DNA of 64,000 nucleotides from Pedobacter frigoris (GCF_005116445.1 NZ_SWBQ01000001.1:1364001-1428000); one strand, 5' to 3'; shown: positions 1-9,110, numbered from the stretch's first letter. The notes: a model not told the origin generated them from the letters alone. Numbers and translations are program-made.

Positions 1-600
1 GTTGTCGAACGTGGCATGGAAGGTTTTACTACACCTGAGACACATGGCAAATGGAGTTTACGGGCTTCTGCTACAGGCGAATTAGTATTTGACAACGTCA
101 AAATACCTAAAGAAAACCTGTTCCCGAATATCTCCGGATTAAAAGGGCCATTGGGATGCCTGAATCAAGCTCGCTATGGAATTGCATGGGGCGCACTAGG
201 TGCTGCCATGGATTGTTATGATACTGCACTCCGTTATTCTAAGGAACGTATCCAATTCGGGAAGCCTATCGGGGGATTTCAATTGCAGCAAAAGAAACTT
301 GCCGAAATGATTACAGAAATCACTAAAGGACAATTATTGGTTTGGCGCCTGGGTATGTTAAAAACCGAAGAAAGAGCCACTGCCGAACAAATATCTATGG
401 CCAAGAGAAACAGCGTGGAAATTGCACTTGATATTGCCAGAAATGCACGGCAGATGCTTGGAGGAATGGGAATTACGGGTGAATATTCGATCATGAGGCA
501 CATGATGAATCTGGAATCAGTAGTTACTTATGAAGGAACTCACGATATACATTTACTAATCACCGGCATGGATGTCACCGGCATCAATGCTTTTAAATAA
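1..600 (+). CDS. Glutaryl-CoA dehydrogenase (3' part; cut by window start)
   Basis: The reading frame is open from base 1, so the gene begins upstream; the visible 199 residues are the C-terminal half of an acyl-CoA dehydrogenase. Visible signatures are the helical C-domain segment SKERIQFGKPIGGFQ and the end block MLGGMGITGEY...MNLESVVTYEGTHDIH. The Glu in TYEGTHDIH sits where glutaryl-CoA dehydrogenases carry the catalytic base, and the whole block matches the mitochondrial and bacterial glutaryl-CoA dehydrogenase type better than short-chain enzymes. The expected reaction is oxidation and decarboxylation of glutaryl-CoA to crotonyl-CoA in lysine/tryptophan breakdown, FAD-dependent and cytosolic. 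The substrate-specifying Arg lies in the missing N-terminal half, so a related acyl-CoA dehydrogenase cannot be fully excluded. Confidence 0.85.
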   Translation, partial: VVERGMEGFTTPETHGKWSLRASATGELVFDNVKIPKENLFPNISGLKGPLGCLNQARYGIAWGALGAAMDCYDTALRYSKERIQFGKPIGGFQLQQKKLAEMITEITKGQLLVWRLGMLKTEERATAEQISMAKRNSVEIALDIARNARQMLGGMGITGEYSIMRHMMNLESVVTYEGTHDIHLLITGMDVTGINAFK

Positions 601-604
601 GAAT

Positions 605-982
605 ATGAATTTTAAAAAATATATTTATATGCCTGCCCCTCCTGAAGAGGTTTACCTGGCGCTAACCAAAGCGCAAAGTATACAATTATGGACCGGTGCG
701 GAAGTAGAGTTTACTGAAGAACCCGGAACTGAGTTTTCTTTCTGGGACGGCGACATCAGCGGAAAAAACATAGAATTTGAATACGGGAAGAGAATTGTTC
801 AGCAATGGTATTTTGGTGAAGAGAATGAGCCGTCAATAGTTACTATTAAGCTTCACGAAGACAAAAAAGGAACTTCACTGGAATTCGTGCAGACCAATAT
901 CCCGCAAGAAGATTATAAAGACTTCACCGAAGGTCTTCAGGAGTATTACCTGGGTGGGCTTGCAGACTTTTTTGAAGAATAA
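605..982 (+). CDS. SRPBCC / AHSA1-type domain protein
   Basis: A 125-residue cytosolic protein made of a single START-like (SRPBCC, Activator of Hsp90 ATPase-like) domain: it opens with a short beta strand and the P-x-E-E-V-Y helix, has the LTKAQSIQLWTG segment, then alternating beta strands ending in a long C-terminal helix. Proteins of this family bind hydrophobic ligands or partner proteins; no specific function can be read here. I chose the ATG at 605 rather than the upstream ATG at 572, because 572 lies inside the dehydrogenase reading region and adds residues without homology to the fold. The gene starts 4 bases after the dehydrogenase stop, so the two are probably co-transcribed. Confidence 0.8.
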   Translation: MNFKKYIYMPAPPEEVYLALTKAQSIQLWTGAEVEFTEEPGTEFSFWDGDISGKNIEFEYGKRIVQQWYFGEENEPSIVTIKLHEDKKGTSLEFVQTNIPQEDYKDFTEGLQEYYLGGLADFFEE

Positions 983-996
983 AGATTATTGCCGTA

Positions 997-1023
997 GTCA
1001 TCCTGAATTTATTTCAGGATGAC
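997..1023. repeat. Short palindromic repeat (REP-like), possible bidirectional terminator
   Basis: An 11-base perfect inverted repeat, GTCATCCTGAA / TTCAGGATGAC with a TTTAT loop, lies between two convergent genes. A related, longer element occurs at 9111-9191 and shares the core GTCAT(C/G)CTGAAttta. Sharing between two intergenic sites suggests a dispersed extragenic palindrome rather than a gene-specific terminator. Confidence 0.6.
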
Positions 1024-1046
1024 GACAACACTAAAGAAATCCTGTG

Positions 1047-2201
1047 TTATTCTCCGCTATACACAGATTGTATATTTTCACGCAGGTTATAGTGAGAGGC
1101 CATAACTTCTCCATAAGCACCTGTACTTCTCAAAGCGATCAAATCGCCCCTCAAAGTTTCCGGCAATTCTACTTCTTTCCCAAAACAATCTGTACTTTCA
1201 CAAATAGGACCTACTACATCATACTTAACTGCAGAAGACAATTTAGCTTTCGATATGTTTTCAATCTGATGATAAGCCTGGTACAATGCAGGCCTCATCA
1301 GCTCAGTCATACCTGCATCCAGAATGATAAAGTTTTTCTTCTTGCCATTCTTTACATAAAGGACTTTACTGATTAGTGAAGAAGACTGACCAACTAAAGC
1401 CCTCCCCAATTCAAAATGCACTTCCTGATTCGGTCTCACATTCAAAAAATCGTTAAAGATCTTGAAGTAAGAAGTAAAGTCAGGGATTTGCTGATCCGGA
1501 TTATGATAATCAATCCCCAAACCTCCACCTACATTTAATACCTTAACTGCAAAACCACGCTCTTCAAACCATTCCGCAAATTCATTCACACGAACGCATA
1601 AATTTTTATAAACGTCAAGATTGGTAATCTGCGAACCGATGTGAAAGTGAATACCAATAAACTCAAGGCTGGCACATTTTCTCAGTGTATCTGCACAAAG
1701 CGGCAAGTCCCATGAATTGATACCAAATTTATTCTCATCCAGTCCTGTTGTGATGTTATGATGCGTATGCGCGTCTACATTCGGATTGATCCGTATAGCC
1801 ACCCTGGCGGTTTTACCTTTAGCAGCAGCCAGCTCATTAATCACCTCAAGTTCTTGTATAGATTCTACATTGAAACAAAAAATATCATGATCCAGTGCAT
1901 TGTTGATTTCCTTGTCAGATTTACCCACACCGGCAAATACCACCTGCGACTTATCAAATCCTATTTCAATCGCCTTACTTACTTCACCTCCGCTCACACA
2001 GTCAGCACCAAAACCTGTAGCTTTAATGTGCTGCAGAACCTTTTGATTGAAATTTGCCTTCATGGCATAATGCACATGAAAATTATATAACTTCGCAGCA
2101 TCTGCACAGTTGCTCAGTGTTTTTTGCAATAATACAAGATCATAGTAATAGAAAGGTGTTTCTAGACTTGTGAAGTGCGATATATCTTTATCAGAAAACA
2201 T
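1047..2201 (-). CDS. lysA: Diaminopimelate decarboxylase
   Basis: PLP-dependent fold-III decarboxylase that converts meso-diaminopimelate to L-lysine and CO2, the last step of lysine synthesis. The 384-residue protein has the Schiff-base Lys48 in HYAMKAN, the phosphate-binding HFHIGSQ block of the TIM barrel, a glycine-rich NVGGGLGIDY loop, and the C-terminal beta-domain motif GPICESTDCFG whose Cys-Glu-Ser contacts substrate across the dimer. Length is slightly short of the 400-420 typical of proteobacterial LysA but usual for Bacteroidota. It lies downstream of lysC on the same strand, consistent with a lysine operon. The ATG at 2201 faces the start of a small plus-strand ORF only one base away. 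Confidence 0.93.
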   Translation of the reverse strand: MFSDKDISHFTSLETPFYYYDLVLLQKTLSNCADAAKLYNFHVHYAMKANFNQKVLQHIKATGFGADCVSGGEVSKAIEIGFDKSQVVFAGVGKSDKEINNALDHDIFCFNVESIQELEVINELAAAKGKTARVAIRINPNVDAHTHHNITTGLDENKFGINSWDLPLCADTLRKCASLEFIGIHFHIGSQITNLDVYKNLCVRVNEFAEWFEERGFAVKVLNVGGGLGIDYHNPDQQIPDFTSYFKIFNDFLNVRPNQEVHFELGRALVGQSSSLISKVLYVKNGKKKNFIILDAGMTELMRPALYQAYHQIENISKAKLSSAVKYDVVGPICESTDCFGKEVELPETLRGDLIALRSTGAYGEVMASHYNLRENIQSVYSGE

Positions 2202-2202
2202 A

Positions 2203-2379
2203 ATGTTTAAGTTTCTTATTGTAATTTTTATTCTTGTACTGGCGCTGATCTATTTTGGTAATTATCTTGATTATAAAAAGCAAAGGATCAATAAGAAAGA
2301 GTACGACCGTAGAGTAAGGCTCTTCATCGCACTCATTCTTATCATTATAGCGCTGCTTGTGTGGCTTAAGAAAAGGTAG
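2203..2379 (+). CDS. Putative small two-helix membrane protein
   Basis: A 58-residue ORF with two clear hydrophobic segments (about residues 3-19 and 37-53) joined by a strongly basic loop (KKQRINKKEYDRRVR), giving a helical hairpin. It fills the 181-base gap between lysC and lysA on the opposite strand, starting one base from the lysA start and stopping 3 bases from the lysC end. The hydrophobic/basic pattern is unlikely for random sequence in this position, but there is no recognisable family and the position inside an opposite-strand operon is odd. The ATG at 2203 was preferred to the upstream ATG at 2170, which lies within lysA. Confidence 0.5.
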   Translation: MFKFLIVIFILVLALIYFGNYLDYKKQRINKKEYDRRVRLFIALILIIIALLVWLKKR

Positions 2380-2382
2380 TTC

Positions 2383-3696
2383 CTATTCAAACAAGCGGTT
2401 ATGAAGACTTTTCAGCGCCTCAGTTTTATATTCCGTATTGATTAATAATGAAATGTTGTAATTGCTGCCTCCATAAGAAATCATACGTACAGGAATGTGC
2501 TTGATCGCATCCAATACACGAGCTGCATAACCATGTTTATCTGCACTAAAATCACCAACAACACATACAATGGATTGATTGCTGTCAATCTCCACACTTC
2601 CGAAATCATGTAATTCCTCAATGATCTTATCCAGATTATCTGTAAAGTCAACTGTCAACGATACAGCTACTTCAGAAGTAGTAATCATATCAATTGGCGT
2701 TTTATAACGCTCAAATATTTCAAAAACGCGTCTCAAAAACCCATAGGCCAGCAACATTCTGCTCGACTGGATCTTAATCGCAGTAATACCGTCTTTAGCT
2801 GCAATTGATTTGATCTTTCCTTTTTCACTTTCTGTCGAGATCAAAGTACCTGAAGCGTTTGGTTCCATCGTATTCAATAACCTCACAGGTATCTTGTATT
2901 TCTGAGCAGGGAAAACCGACTGCGGATGCAGGATCTTTGCTCCGAAATAAGCCAATTCAGCAGCCTCATCAAAAGAAAGCTGAGAAATAGGCTTAGTACC
3001 TTTTACGATCCTCGGATCGTTATTGTGCATTCCATCGATGTCAGTCCAGATCTGAACTTCCTCAGCAAGAATTGCTGCTCCAAGCAATGATGCTGTATAA
3101 TCGCTACCCCCGCGTCTCAGGTTATCTACCTCCCCAAAGCTGTTTCTGCAAATAAAGCCTTGTGTAATGAAAAGCTTATTTTCTTTATTCGCATCAAGTA
3201 TCGGCTGCAAATGTTTTGTAGTAAAAGGGACATCCGGCTCATTGTCTTCATCAATTTTCATGAAATCCAAAGCTGGTAAAAGCACCGAAGCCACCCCTAT
3301 CGATTTTAGATAAATGTGATACAGTGTAGTCGACAATAGCTCACCTTGTGCCAATACAATCTTTTCTTCAATAGGCGTAAATAAATCATTAGCCAAAGTA
3401 GCAAGGAAATTAAAATGATAATCTACTACCTCCTGCCCTTGTTCACGAAAATCGCCCTCTGGCAAAAGTTCAACTACAAATTCATTATATTTTTGATGCA
3501 ATGCGTTAATTAAGCTTAACGCAACCTGTTTATCTTCCTTTAAAAGTTTGGCTGAAATTTCTACTAAACTATTGGTAGTACCAGACACTGCTGATAATAC
3601 TACAATTTGTTCTTCGGCTGGATTGATGATATCCAGTAATTTTTTCATGCGCTCAGGGCTTCCTACGGAAGTTCCTCCAAACTTTAATATTTTCAT
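2383..3696 (-). CDS. lysC: Aspartokinase (monofunctional)
   Basis: Phosphorylates L-aspartate with ATP, the first step toward lysine, threonine and methionine. The N-terminal kinase domain starts with the signature KFGGTSVGS (residues 5-13) and contains the GGSDYTASLLGA nucleotide/substrate loop and the TDIDGMHNNDPRIV block; the last ~130 residues are a pair of ACT domains (DMITTSEVAVSLTVD and the terminal repeat) which in this family bind the feedback effector. At 437 residues it lacks a homoserine dehydrogenase domain, so it is a stand-alone isoenzyme. Its location just before lysA suggests lysine-specific feedback control, which is an inference. Confidence 0.93.
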   Translation of the reverse strand: MKILKFGGTSVGSPERMKKLLDIINPAEEQIVVLSAVSGTTNSLVEISAKLLKEDKQVALSLINALHQKYNEFVVELLPEGDFREQGQEVVDYHFNFLATLANDLFTPIEEKIVLAQGELLSTTLYHIYLKSIGVASVLLPALDFMKIDEDNEPDVPFTTKHLQPILDANKENKLFITQGFICRNSFGEVDNLRRGGSDYTASLLGAAILAEEVQIWTDIDGMHNNDPRIVKGTKPISQLSFDEAAELAYFGAKILHPQSVFPAQKYKIPVRLLNTMEPNASGTLISTESEKGKIKSIAAKDGITAIKIQSSRMLLAYGFLRRVFEIFERYKTPIDMITTSEVAVSLTVDFTDNLDKIIEELHDFGSVEIDSNQSIVCVVGDFSADKHGYAARVLDAIKHIPVRMISYGGSNYNISLLINTEYKTEALKSLHNRLFE

Positions 3697-3964
3697 GTCT
3701 TTTATAATTTGTTTTTTCCTGAAACTACAAACAACATGTTTACAGTTTCATTGTTAGTGGTTTAATCTTTAAAGGTTAATAAATATTTCAATCAAATTGG
3801 TTATATACTTATATTAGGGCGTGAAATTAAATAAAACGGCGTTAATTATTGTGATATTGACAAAATAAAATGTGGAATATTTTGTTCACTGTTGCACTCC
3901 GATAAAAACTACCGCTAAAAATATTTGTTTCCTCTAATAATAATTTAAAACATATACCTGACAT

Positions 3965-5698
3965 ATGCAATTAGAAGCAGCTACCTTAAGCACCATAAAC
4001 AGTTGGCTTAATGGAAATTACGATCAAAAAACCAAAGAAGAAATACAACAACTATTAGACAAAGAAGCTTACACGGAACTTACAGACTCATTTTACAGAA
4101 ATCTTGAATTTGGTACCGGTGGTCTACGCGGAATAATGGGCGCAGGATCAAACAGAATCAATAAGTATACTATCGGAACGGCTACCCAAGGCCTGAGCAA
4201 CTACCTGAATAATAAGTATCCCGGTGAAAAAATCAAAGTAGCTATTGCCCATGACAGCAGGAACAACTCTGATTATTTTGCACAAATCACTGCCGATGTT
4301 TTCTCTGCAAATGGCATACACGTTTATTTCTTTAAGGAACTGAGACCAACCCCGGAATTATCCTTTGCCATCAGAGAACTAGGCTGTAAAAGCGGAGTTA
4401 TGCTCACTGCTTCACATAATCCTAAAGAATACAATGGCTATAAAGCTTATGGCTGGGATGGCGGACAGTTCACTGCTCCGGACGATACGTTTGTGATGGA
4501 TGAGGTGGCTAAAATACAAAGCATCGACGAGGTTAATTTTGACCGTGTAGCTGATAATATTGAATTAATTGGCGAAGAAATTGATCAGCTTTACCTCGAT
4601 AAAATCACTGAACTATCTGTTTCCCAGGAAGCTATCCAACGCCAAAAAGACCTTAAAATAGTCTATTCTCCCATCCACGGAACAGGGATTACGCTTGTTC
4701 CAAAAGCATTGGAACAGTTTGGTTTTACCAACCTGACGCTGGTAGAAGAACAAAGCACTCCTGATGGAAACTTCCCTACTGTAGTATATCCTAACCCTGA
4801 AGAAAAAGAAGCACTTACACTCGCTTTAAAAAAGGCACAGGAGATTGATGCCGACCTGGTATTGGCCACAGACCCTGATGCAGACCGCGTGGGTATTGCG
4901 GTAAAAAACAGCGACGGTGAGTTTGTATTGTTAAATGGAAACCAAACCGGAAGTTTGCTGATCAATTACCTCTTAAGTGCCTGGGAGGAAAAAGGAAAGC
5001 TAACTGGCGACCAATATATCGTCAAAACCATTGTAACCTCTAATTTAATTGAGGCAATAGCCAAATCGAAAGATGTTCCATGCTACAACACACTAACCGG
5101 ATTCAAATGGATCGGTAAGCTAATGACTGAATTACAAGGTAAGAAAACATTCATTGGCGGTGGCGAAGAAAGCTATGGCTACCTGATTGGTGAACTGGTA
5201 AGGGATAAAGACGCTGTGATTTCCTGTGCATTTATAGCCGAAATGACCGCTTTCTATAAAGACAAAGGCAGTAGCTTATACAATGCAATGCTGGATATGT
5301 ACGTACAGTACGGCCTGTATAAGGAAGAACTGGTTTCTATCACTAAAAAAGGAAAAACCGGAGCTGAAGAGATCAAAGCGATGATGGAGAAATTCAGAAA
5401 CAACCCTCCTGCAACACTAGGGGGAGCTAAAGTAGATACCCTGAAGGATTATGAATTAGGAATTGAGACCGATCTAAAGACAGGTACAAAAACAGAACTT
5501 GAACTACCTAAATCTGATGTGCTGCAATTCATTACTGCTGATGGCAGCATCATTTCAGCAAGACCATCTGGAACAGAGCCTAAAATCAAATTCTATTGCA
5601 GCGTTAATGCTACAATACAAGATAAAGCAGCATTTAAAGCGGCTGATGCTCAGCTAAGTGAAAAAGTAAAATCGATCATGAATGATTTAGAGGTCTAA
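3965..5698 (+). CDS. Phospho-sugar mutase (phosphoglucomutase/phosphomannomutase)
   Basis: Alpha-D-phosphohexomutase that moves a phosphate between C1 and C6 of glucose or mannose. All four domains are recognisable in 577 residues: N-terminal GTGGLRGIMGAG, the phosphoserine loop MLTASHNPKEYNG (Ser near residue 149), the Mg-binding DPDADRVG (near 302), the sugar-specificity loop GGGEESYGY (near 400; GEES favours glucose-type substrates) and the phosphate-binding RPSGTEPKIKFY (near 532). Length fits the Bacteroidota/Firmicutes PgcA-like group. It is monocistronic and convergent with the LacI regulator; its last codons form one arm of a hairpin shared with that gene. Confidence 0.92.
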   Translation: MQLEAATLSTINSWLNGNYDQKTKEEIQQLLDKEAYTELTDSFYRNLEFGTGGLRGIMGAGSNRINKYTIGTATQGLSNYLNNKYPGEKIKVAIAHDSRNNSDYFAQITADVFSANGIHVYFFKELRPTPELSFAIRELGCKSGVMLTASHNPKEYNGYKAYGWDGGQFTAPDDTFVMDEVAKIQSIDEVNFDRVADNIELIGEEIDQLYLDKITELSVSQEAIQRQKDLKIVYSPIHGTGITLVPKALEQFGFTNLTLVEEQSTPDGNFPTVVYPNPEEKEALTLALKKAQEIDADLVLATDPDADRVGIAVKNSDGEFVLLNGNQTGSLLINYLLSAWEEKGKLTGDQYIVKTIVTSNLIEAIAKSKDVPCYNTLTGFKWIGKLMTELQGKKTFIGGGEESYGYLIGELVRDKDAVISCAFIAEMTAFYKDKGSSLYNAMLDMYVQYGLYKEELVSITKKGKTGAEEIKAMMEKFRNNPPATLGGAKVDTLKDYELGIETDLKTGTKTELELPKSDVLQFITADGSIISARPSGTEPKIKFYCSVNATIQDKAAFKAADAQLSEKVKSIMNDLEV

Positions 5699-5710
5699 CC
5701 TCTAAATCAT
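5682..5710. terminator. Shared hairpin between convergent genes
   Basis: A 13-base perfect inverted repeat, ATGATTTAGAGGT and ACCTCTAAATCAT, with a 3-base CTA loop. It contains both stop codons: TAA of the mutase at 5696-5698 and TGA of the regulator at 5709-5707. The perfect symmetry means each strand's transcript ends in the same hairpin. No long T-run follows on either strand, so it may act as a barrier or RNA stabiliser rather than a classic intrinsic terminator. Confidence 0.7.
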
Positions 5711-6723
5711 CTTTCGATAAAATGAGGTTGTAAAACAACTTTACTTAAACCTCTTCTATTTAAAGGATTATTGCTATTGGCAAGCTCATGAAGCACAATA
5801 TCAATGATCCTTTCTGCTATCTCTTCTATCGGCTGGTCCACCACACTTATAGGTGGTGTATGTAATCTAAACACATCATGGTCGTCATATGAAATGATGG
5901 TAAAGTCTTCATTGATCTGCTTATTGATTTGTTTCAGCACCCCAAGTCCTTTAATCGCAAGGTAGTTGGTTGAGAAAAGGACCGCATCAATCTCCGGATT
6001 AAGCTCAAACATCAATTTCAATTGCGCATCTGTATTGTCATCCGGATTGTTAAACGGAATTTCTGTATACAGAGCAGTATTGAACAACTGACCGTGGTCC
6101 TTTAAAGCCTTTTGATACCCCAGAAAGCGGTTATCCATCTGATCTACATGCACATCTACAGTAACAAAAGCAATATTTTTTTTCCCTTTGTTGATCAAAT
6201 ATTCTGTAGCTATATATGTACCGTTGAAGTTATCTACCGCAACGGAGTTAACATCAAGATCAGGCAGGTTTCTGTCAAATATAACCACCGGAATGCCCTC
6301 TGCCAGCAAAAGTTTAATATCATCTTCAATACCCGGTACCGGAGCGATAATGTAAGCATCCACTTGCCTGGATTTAAACATTTCTATCAAATCTTTGGCC
6401 TTGGCGGGATTGTTCTCTGTACTTGAGTAACTAATCTTATACCCCTTTTTATAAGCTTTATCTTCAATTTTCCTGGCAATGCTGGCAAAGAACGGATTTG
6501 ATATATCTTCTACAAGAAGGCCTATCGTTTTCGTATTTCCCGTGCGCAAGCTTCTGGCTACCTGATTTGGTTTAAACTCCATTTCCTTAATGATCGCTTC
6601 TACCTTTTCAATAACGGCCTTACTGATCCGCATCTGTGCTGCCTTTCCATTCAAAATGAACGATACAGTTGTGATTGATACCTCAGCCTTTTTGGCGATG
6701 TCCTTTATGGATAATGCTTTCAT
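5707..6723 (-). CDS. LacI/GalR-family transcriptional regulator
   Basis: A 338-residue regulator: N-terminal helix-turn-helix (SIKDIAKKAEVSITTVSFILNGK), the hinge helix (NQVARSLRTGNTKTIGLLV), then a periplasmic-binding-protein-like effector domain with the ISNPFFASIARKIED and DRNLPDLDVNSVAVDN segments. Family members bind palindromic operators and release or gain DNA on binding a sugar or nucleotide-like effector. The start chosen is the ATG at 6723, which overlaps the proA stop as ATGA; the longer upstream frame to 6753 would run into proA. This overlap implies translational coupling to proBA, an unusual partner for a LacI protein. Effector and targets cannot be read from the sequence. Confidence 0.9.
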   Translation of the reverse strand: MKALSIKDIAKKAEVSITTVSFILNGKAAQMRISKAVIEKVEAIIKEMEFKPNQVARSLRTGNTKTIGLLVEDISNPFFASIARKIEDKAYKKGYKISYSSTENNPAKAKDLIEMFKSRQVDAYIIAPVPGIEDDIKLLLAEGIPVVIFDRNLPDLDVNSVAVDNFNGTYIATEYLINKGKKNIAFVTVDVHVDQMDNRFLGYQKALKDHGQLFNTALYTEIPFNNPDDNTDAQLKLMFELNPEIDAVLFSTNYLAIKGLGVLKQINKQINEDFTIISYDDHDVFRLHTPPISVVDQPIEEIAERIIDIVLHELANSNNPLNRRGLSKVVLQPHFIER

Positions 6724-7967
6724 CTTGTTTGTCCCTTGCCTTTTACTATCCATTTTTCTGTTACTAATTTTTCAAGAGCAAAGGGTCCGCGTGCGTGGAG
6801 CTTTTGAGTTGAAATACCTATTTCAGCACCGAGTCCAAATACCTGTCCATCGGTAAATCTAGTCGATGCATTTAAATAAACTACCGCGGCGTCTACCTGG
6901 TTCAGAAAAAGCTCGCTCTTCGTCGCATCTTCTGTGATGATTGCCTCTGAATGTTTTGACGAATACTCCGCAATATGCGCCAATGCCTGATCGATATCAT
7001 CAACTACCTTTACAGAACATTTAAAATCCAGAAATTCCCTGCCAAAATCTTCTGTAGTGGCCAACTGTAAAAAAGGATAATCTAAACCTTTTAGAATCCC
7101 ATACGCCGTTTCATCTGCAAATATTTCAACCTGATGTGATGACAATTTAGGAGCTGCCAGGTCAAGGAATTCAGCTGCAATTTGCCTGTCTACAATCACC
7201 GTATCCAGGGCATTACATACCGACGGTCGCGAAACTTTAGCATTTACCACCACATCCGCCGCTAAAAGCAAATTAGCTGTTTGCTCTACATAAGTATGGC
7301 ATACACCTGCTCCGGTTTCAATAACCGGAACCAAAGCATTTTTACGAACGAATTCAATCAGTTCATTAGAACCTCTTGGTATAATTACGTCTATGTATTT
7401 TTCCGCCTTAAGTATATCGGCTATGTATTTTCTATCTGCCGGAAGCTGCTGCACGATATTCACGTCCAGATTAAATTCCTGAAGAACCTGCTGAATCAAT
7501 GATACAATGAAAAGGTTGGTAAAGTAAGCATCCTGTCCACCCCTCAACAGACAAACATTTCCAGATCTGATACACAAAGCAGCAACATCTATGGTTACAT
7601 TGGGTCTCGACTCATAAATAACAGCAACCACACCCAGCGGAACGGTCTTCTTCTGTATGAACAAACCATTCTCCAGCGTATTTTCTGAGATCAGCTGCTG
7701 TGTAGGGTCGGGTAAACCGGCTACATCCACCAGACTTTTAGACAATTCAGCTATACGAGTCTCATTCAAGACCAGTCGATCACGCTTAGGGTCAGATGCG
7801 GGCATTCTCTCCAGATCTTTTAAATTTTGAGCGATGATCTCTGCCGACTGATCAGCCAGCACATCAGCAAATTTGATCAGAAAGCGCTGTTTTTCTTCAT
7901 CCGTTAGCGAGGCGATAGATTTTTGCGCCTGCCTGGCATTGATTAACTGTTCTTGAATCGGTTCCAT
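6720..7967 (-). CDS. proA: Gamma-glutamyl phosphate reductase
   Basis: NADPH-dependent reductase of the aldehyde-dehydrogenase superfamily converting gamma-glutamyl phosphate to glutamate-5-semialdehyde in proline synthesis. 415 residues, the normal length. Visible signatures: VIYESRPNVTIDVAALC near residue 115, the PRGSNELIEFV segment, the catalytic Cys (residue 223) in ETGAGVCHTYV, and the C-terminal NASTRFTDGQVFGLGAEIGIST block. It starts 6 bases after proB ends and its stop overlaps the start of the LacI gene, so proB-proA-lacI form one compact operon on the minus strand. Confidence 0.95.
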   Translation of the reverse strand: MEPIQEQLINARQAQKSIASLTDEEKQRFLIKFADVLADQSAEIIAQNLKDLERMPASDPKRDRLVLNETRIAELSKSLVDVAGLPDPTQQLISENTLENGLFIQKKTVPLGVVAVIYESRPNVTIDVAALCIRSGNVCLLRGGQDAYFTNLFIVSLIQQVLQEFNLDVNIVQQLPADRKYIADILKAEKYIDVIIPRGSNELIEFVRKNALVPVIETGAGVCHTYVEQTANLLLAADVVVNAKVSRPSVCNALDTVIVDRQIAAEFLDLAAPKLSSHQVEIFADETAYGILKGLDYPFLQLATTEDFGREFLDFKCSVKVVDDIDQALAHIAEYSSKHSEAIITEDATKSELFLNQVDAAVVYLNASTRFTDGQVFGLGAEIGISTQKLHARGPFALEKLVTEKWIVKGKGQTR

Positions 7968-7973
7968 TCTATA

Positions 7974-9008
7974 TTATAAGACCACAATATCACTGGCATT
8001 CGCTATTTCCAGGTTGTGTTGTTTTAAATTCTCTGTGATTGTATATGATGAGACCTTCGCACGCGCGACGGCGACAATATGATCCTGCTCGTCTATGATC
8101 TCAAATATCTCACCGCCTGCAAAATCGGCCACTATGGTCTTGATCCCAACAGCCAGCAGACTTTTCCTCTTTCTAAGTGCAGAACATGCTCCTTCATCTG
8201 CCATAACCCTGCCTGTCACCAAACTCCCGCTTGCCAGCCATTTATTTCTTGCAGAAATAGAGCAGTCCTTTGGTGTACATGCTGTTCCGGTTTCTCCTTT
8301 TACAGCTTTCAAAATCCCGTCAGGAGTCCTTACACCAAAAATGGCTACTCTGATTCCCATTGTAGAGGCCAAATGTGCAAAAGTCAATTTAGAACTCATG
8401 CCGCCCAATCCTACCTCAGACGTACTTTTATTGGCCAGTGAAAATACATCATTATTGATAGAATCGATTTTATCAATGACGATTCCATCTTTATCTAATA
8501 CGCCAGGTACGGAAGTACCTAACAAAATCATTGAAGCACCAAATCCCACTCCAAGGAGTGTTGCCAGCTCATCATTATCAGAAAACTTCAATTCCAGGTT
8601 ACTTACTACATCATTTTCATTGGCAATGGGAATCACCCCATTTTTCCATAGTTCCTCATAAGTCTCCTTCAATTGCAGAAACTGGGCACGGTTTGAGAAA
8701 TGCTGACGCTCGCAAAGGCTCTGTGCGATAGAAATCCCATAAGACTGAAAATATTTGGAATAAGTACCCAGCAGCAACGGATTACCGATGGAAGCTGCTG
8801 CCTTCCGTTCACTGATTTTACCTTTATAATTTTTAATGAACCTTTTACCTGCCGCCACTGCTCCCGAAGAAACGAGTATAATATGATAATTTGTCGCAAG
8901 CTCAGCAACCTGACGTGTGATATCTGATATTATAGCTTCATCAATTTCTCCTGCTCTGGTGGTAATAGAGGCCGAACCTAATTTTAAAACAAGTATAGAC
9001 TTGGTCAT
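7974..9008 (-). CDS. proB: Glutamate 5-kinase
   Basis: Phosphorylates glutamate to gamma-glutamyl phosphate, committing it to proline. The 344 residues comprise an amino-acid-kinase domain (VLKLGSASIT at the start, LVSSGAVAAGK glycine-rich loop, FSDNDELATLLG, VGLGGMSSKL) and a C-terminal PUA-like domain (from about residue 255, RNKWLASGSLVTGRVMADEGA to GGEIFEI). Proline feedback inhibition acts through the kinase domain in known enzymes. First gene of the proBA-lacI operon. A long plus-strand ORF (8095-8661) antisense to it is a shadow. Confidence 0.93.
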   Translation of the reverse strand: MTKSILVLKLGSASITTRAGEIDEAIISDITRQVAELATNYHIILVSSGAVAAGKRFIKNYKGKISERKAAASIGNPLLLGTYSKYFQSYGISIAQSLCERQHFSNRAQFLQLKETYEELWKNGVIPIANENDVVSNLELKFSDNDELATLLGVGFGASMILLGTSVPGVLDKDGIVIDKIDSINNDVFSLANKSTSEVGLGGMSSKLTFAHLASTMGIRVAIFGVRTPDGILKAVKGETGTACTPKDCSISARNKWLASGSLVTGRVMADEGACSALRKRKSLLAVGIKTIVADFAGGEIFEIIDEQDHIVAVARAKVSSYTITENLKQHNLEIANASDIVVL

Positions 9009-9110
9009 TTATGTTGATATTCTAGAATCTTACATGAAAAACCGAAAATAGTTAAATTACAGCGTTTCTAATAACTATAAGATAAAAAAATCCCCTCGTC
9101 TAAAAAGATA

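Noticed and set aside
8095..8661. Long plus-strand ORF of 188 codons
   Set aside because: Antisense to proB, whose motifs are unambiguous; low-complexity composition, no family.
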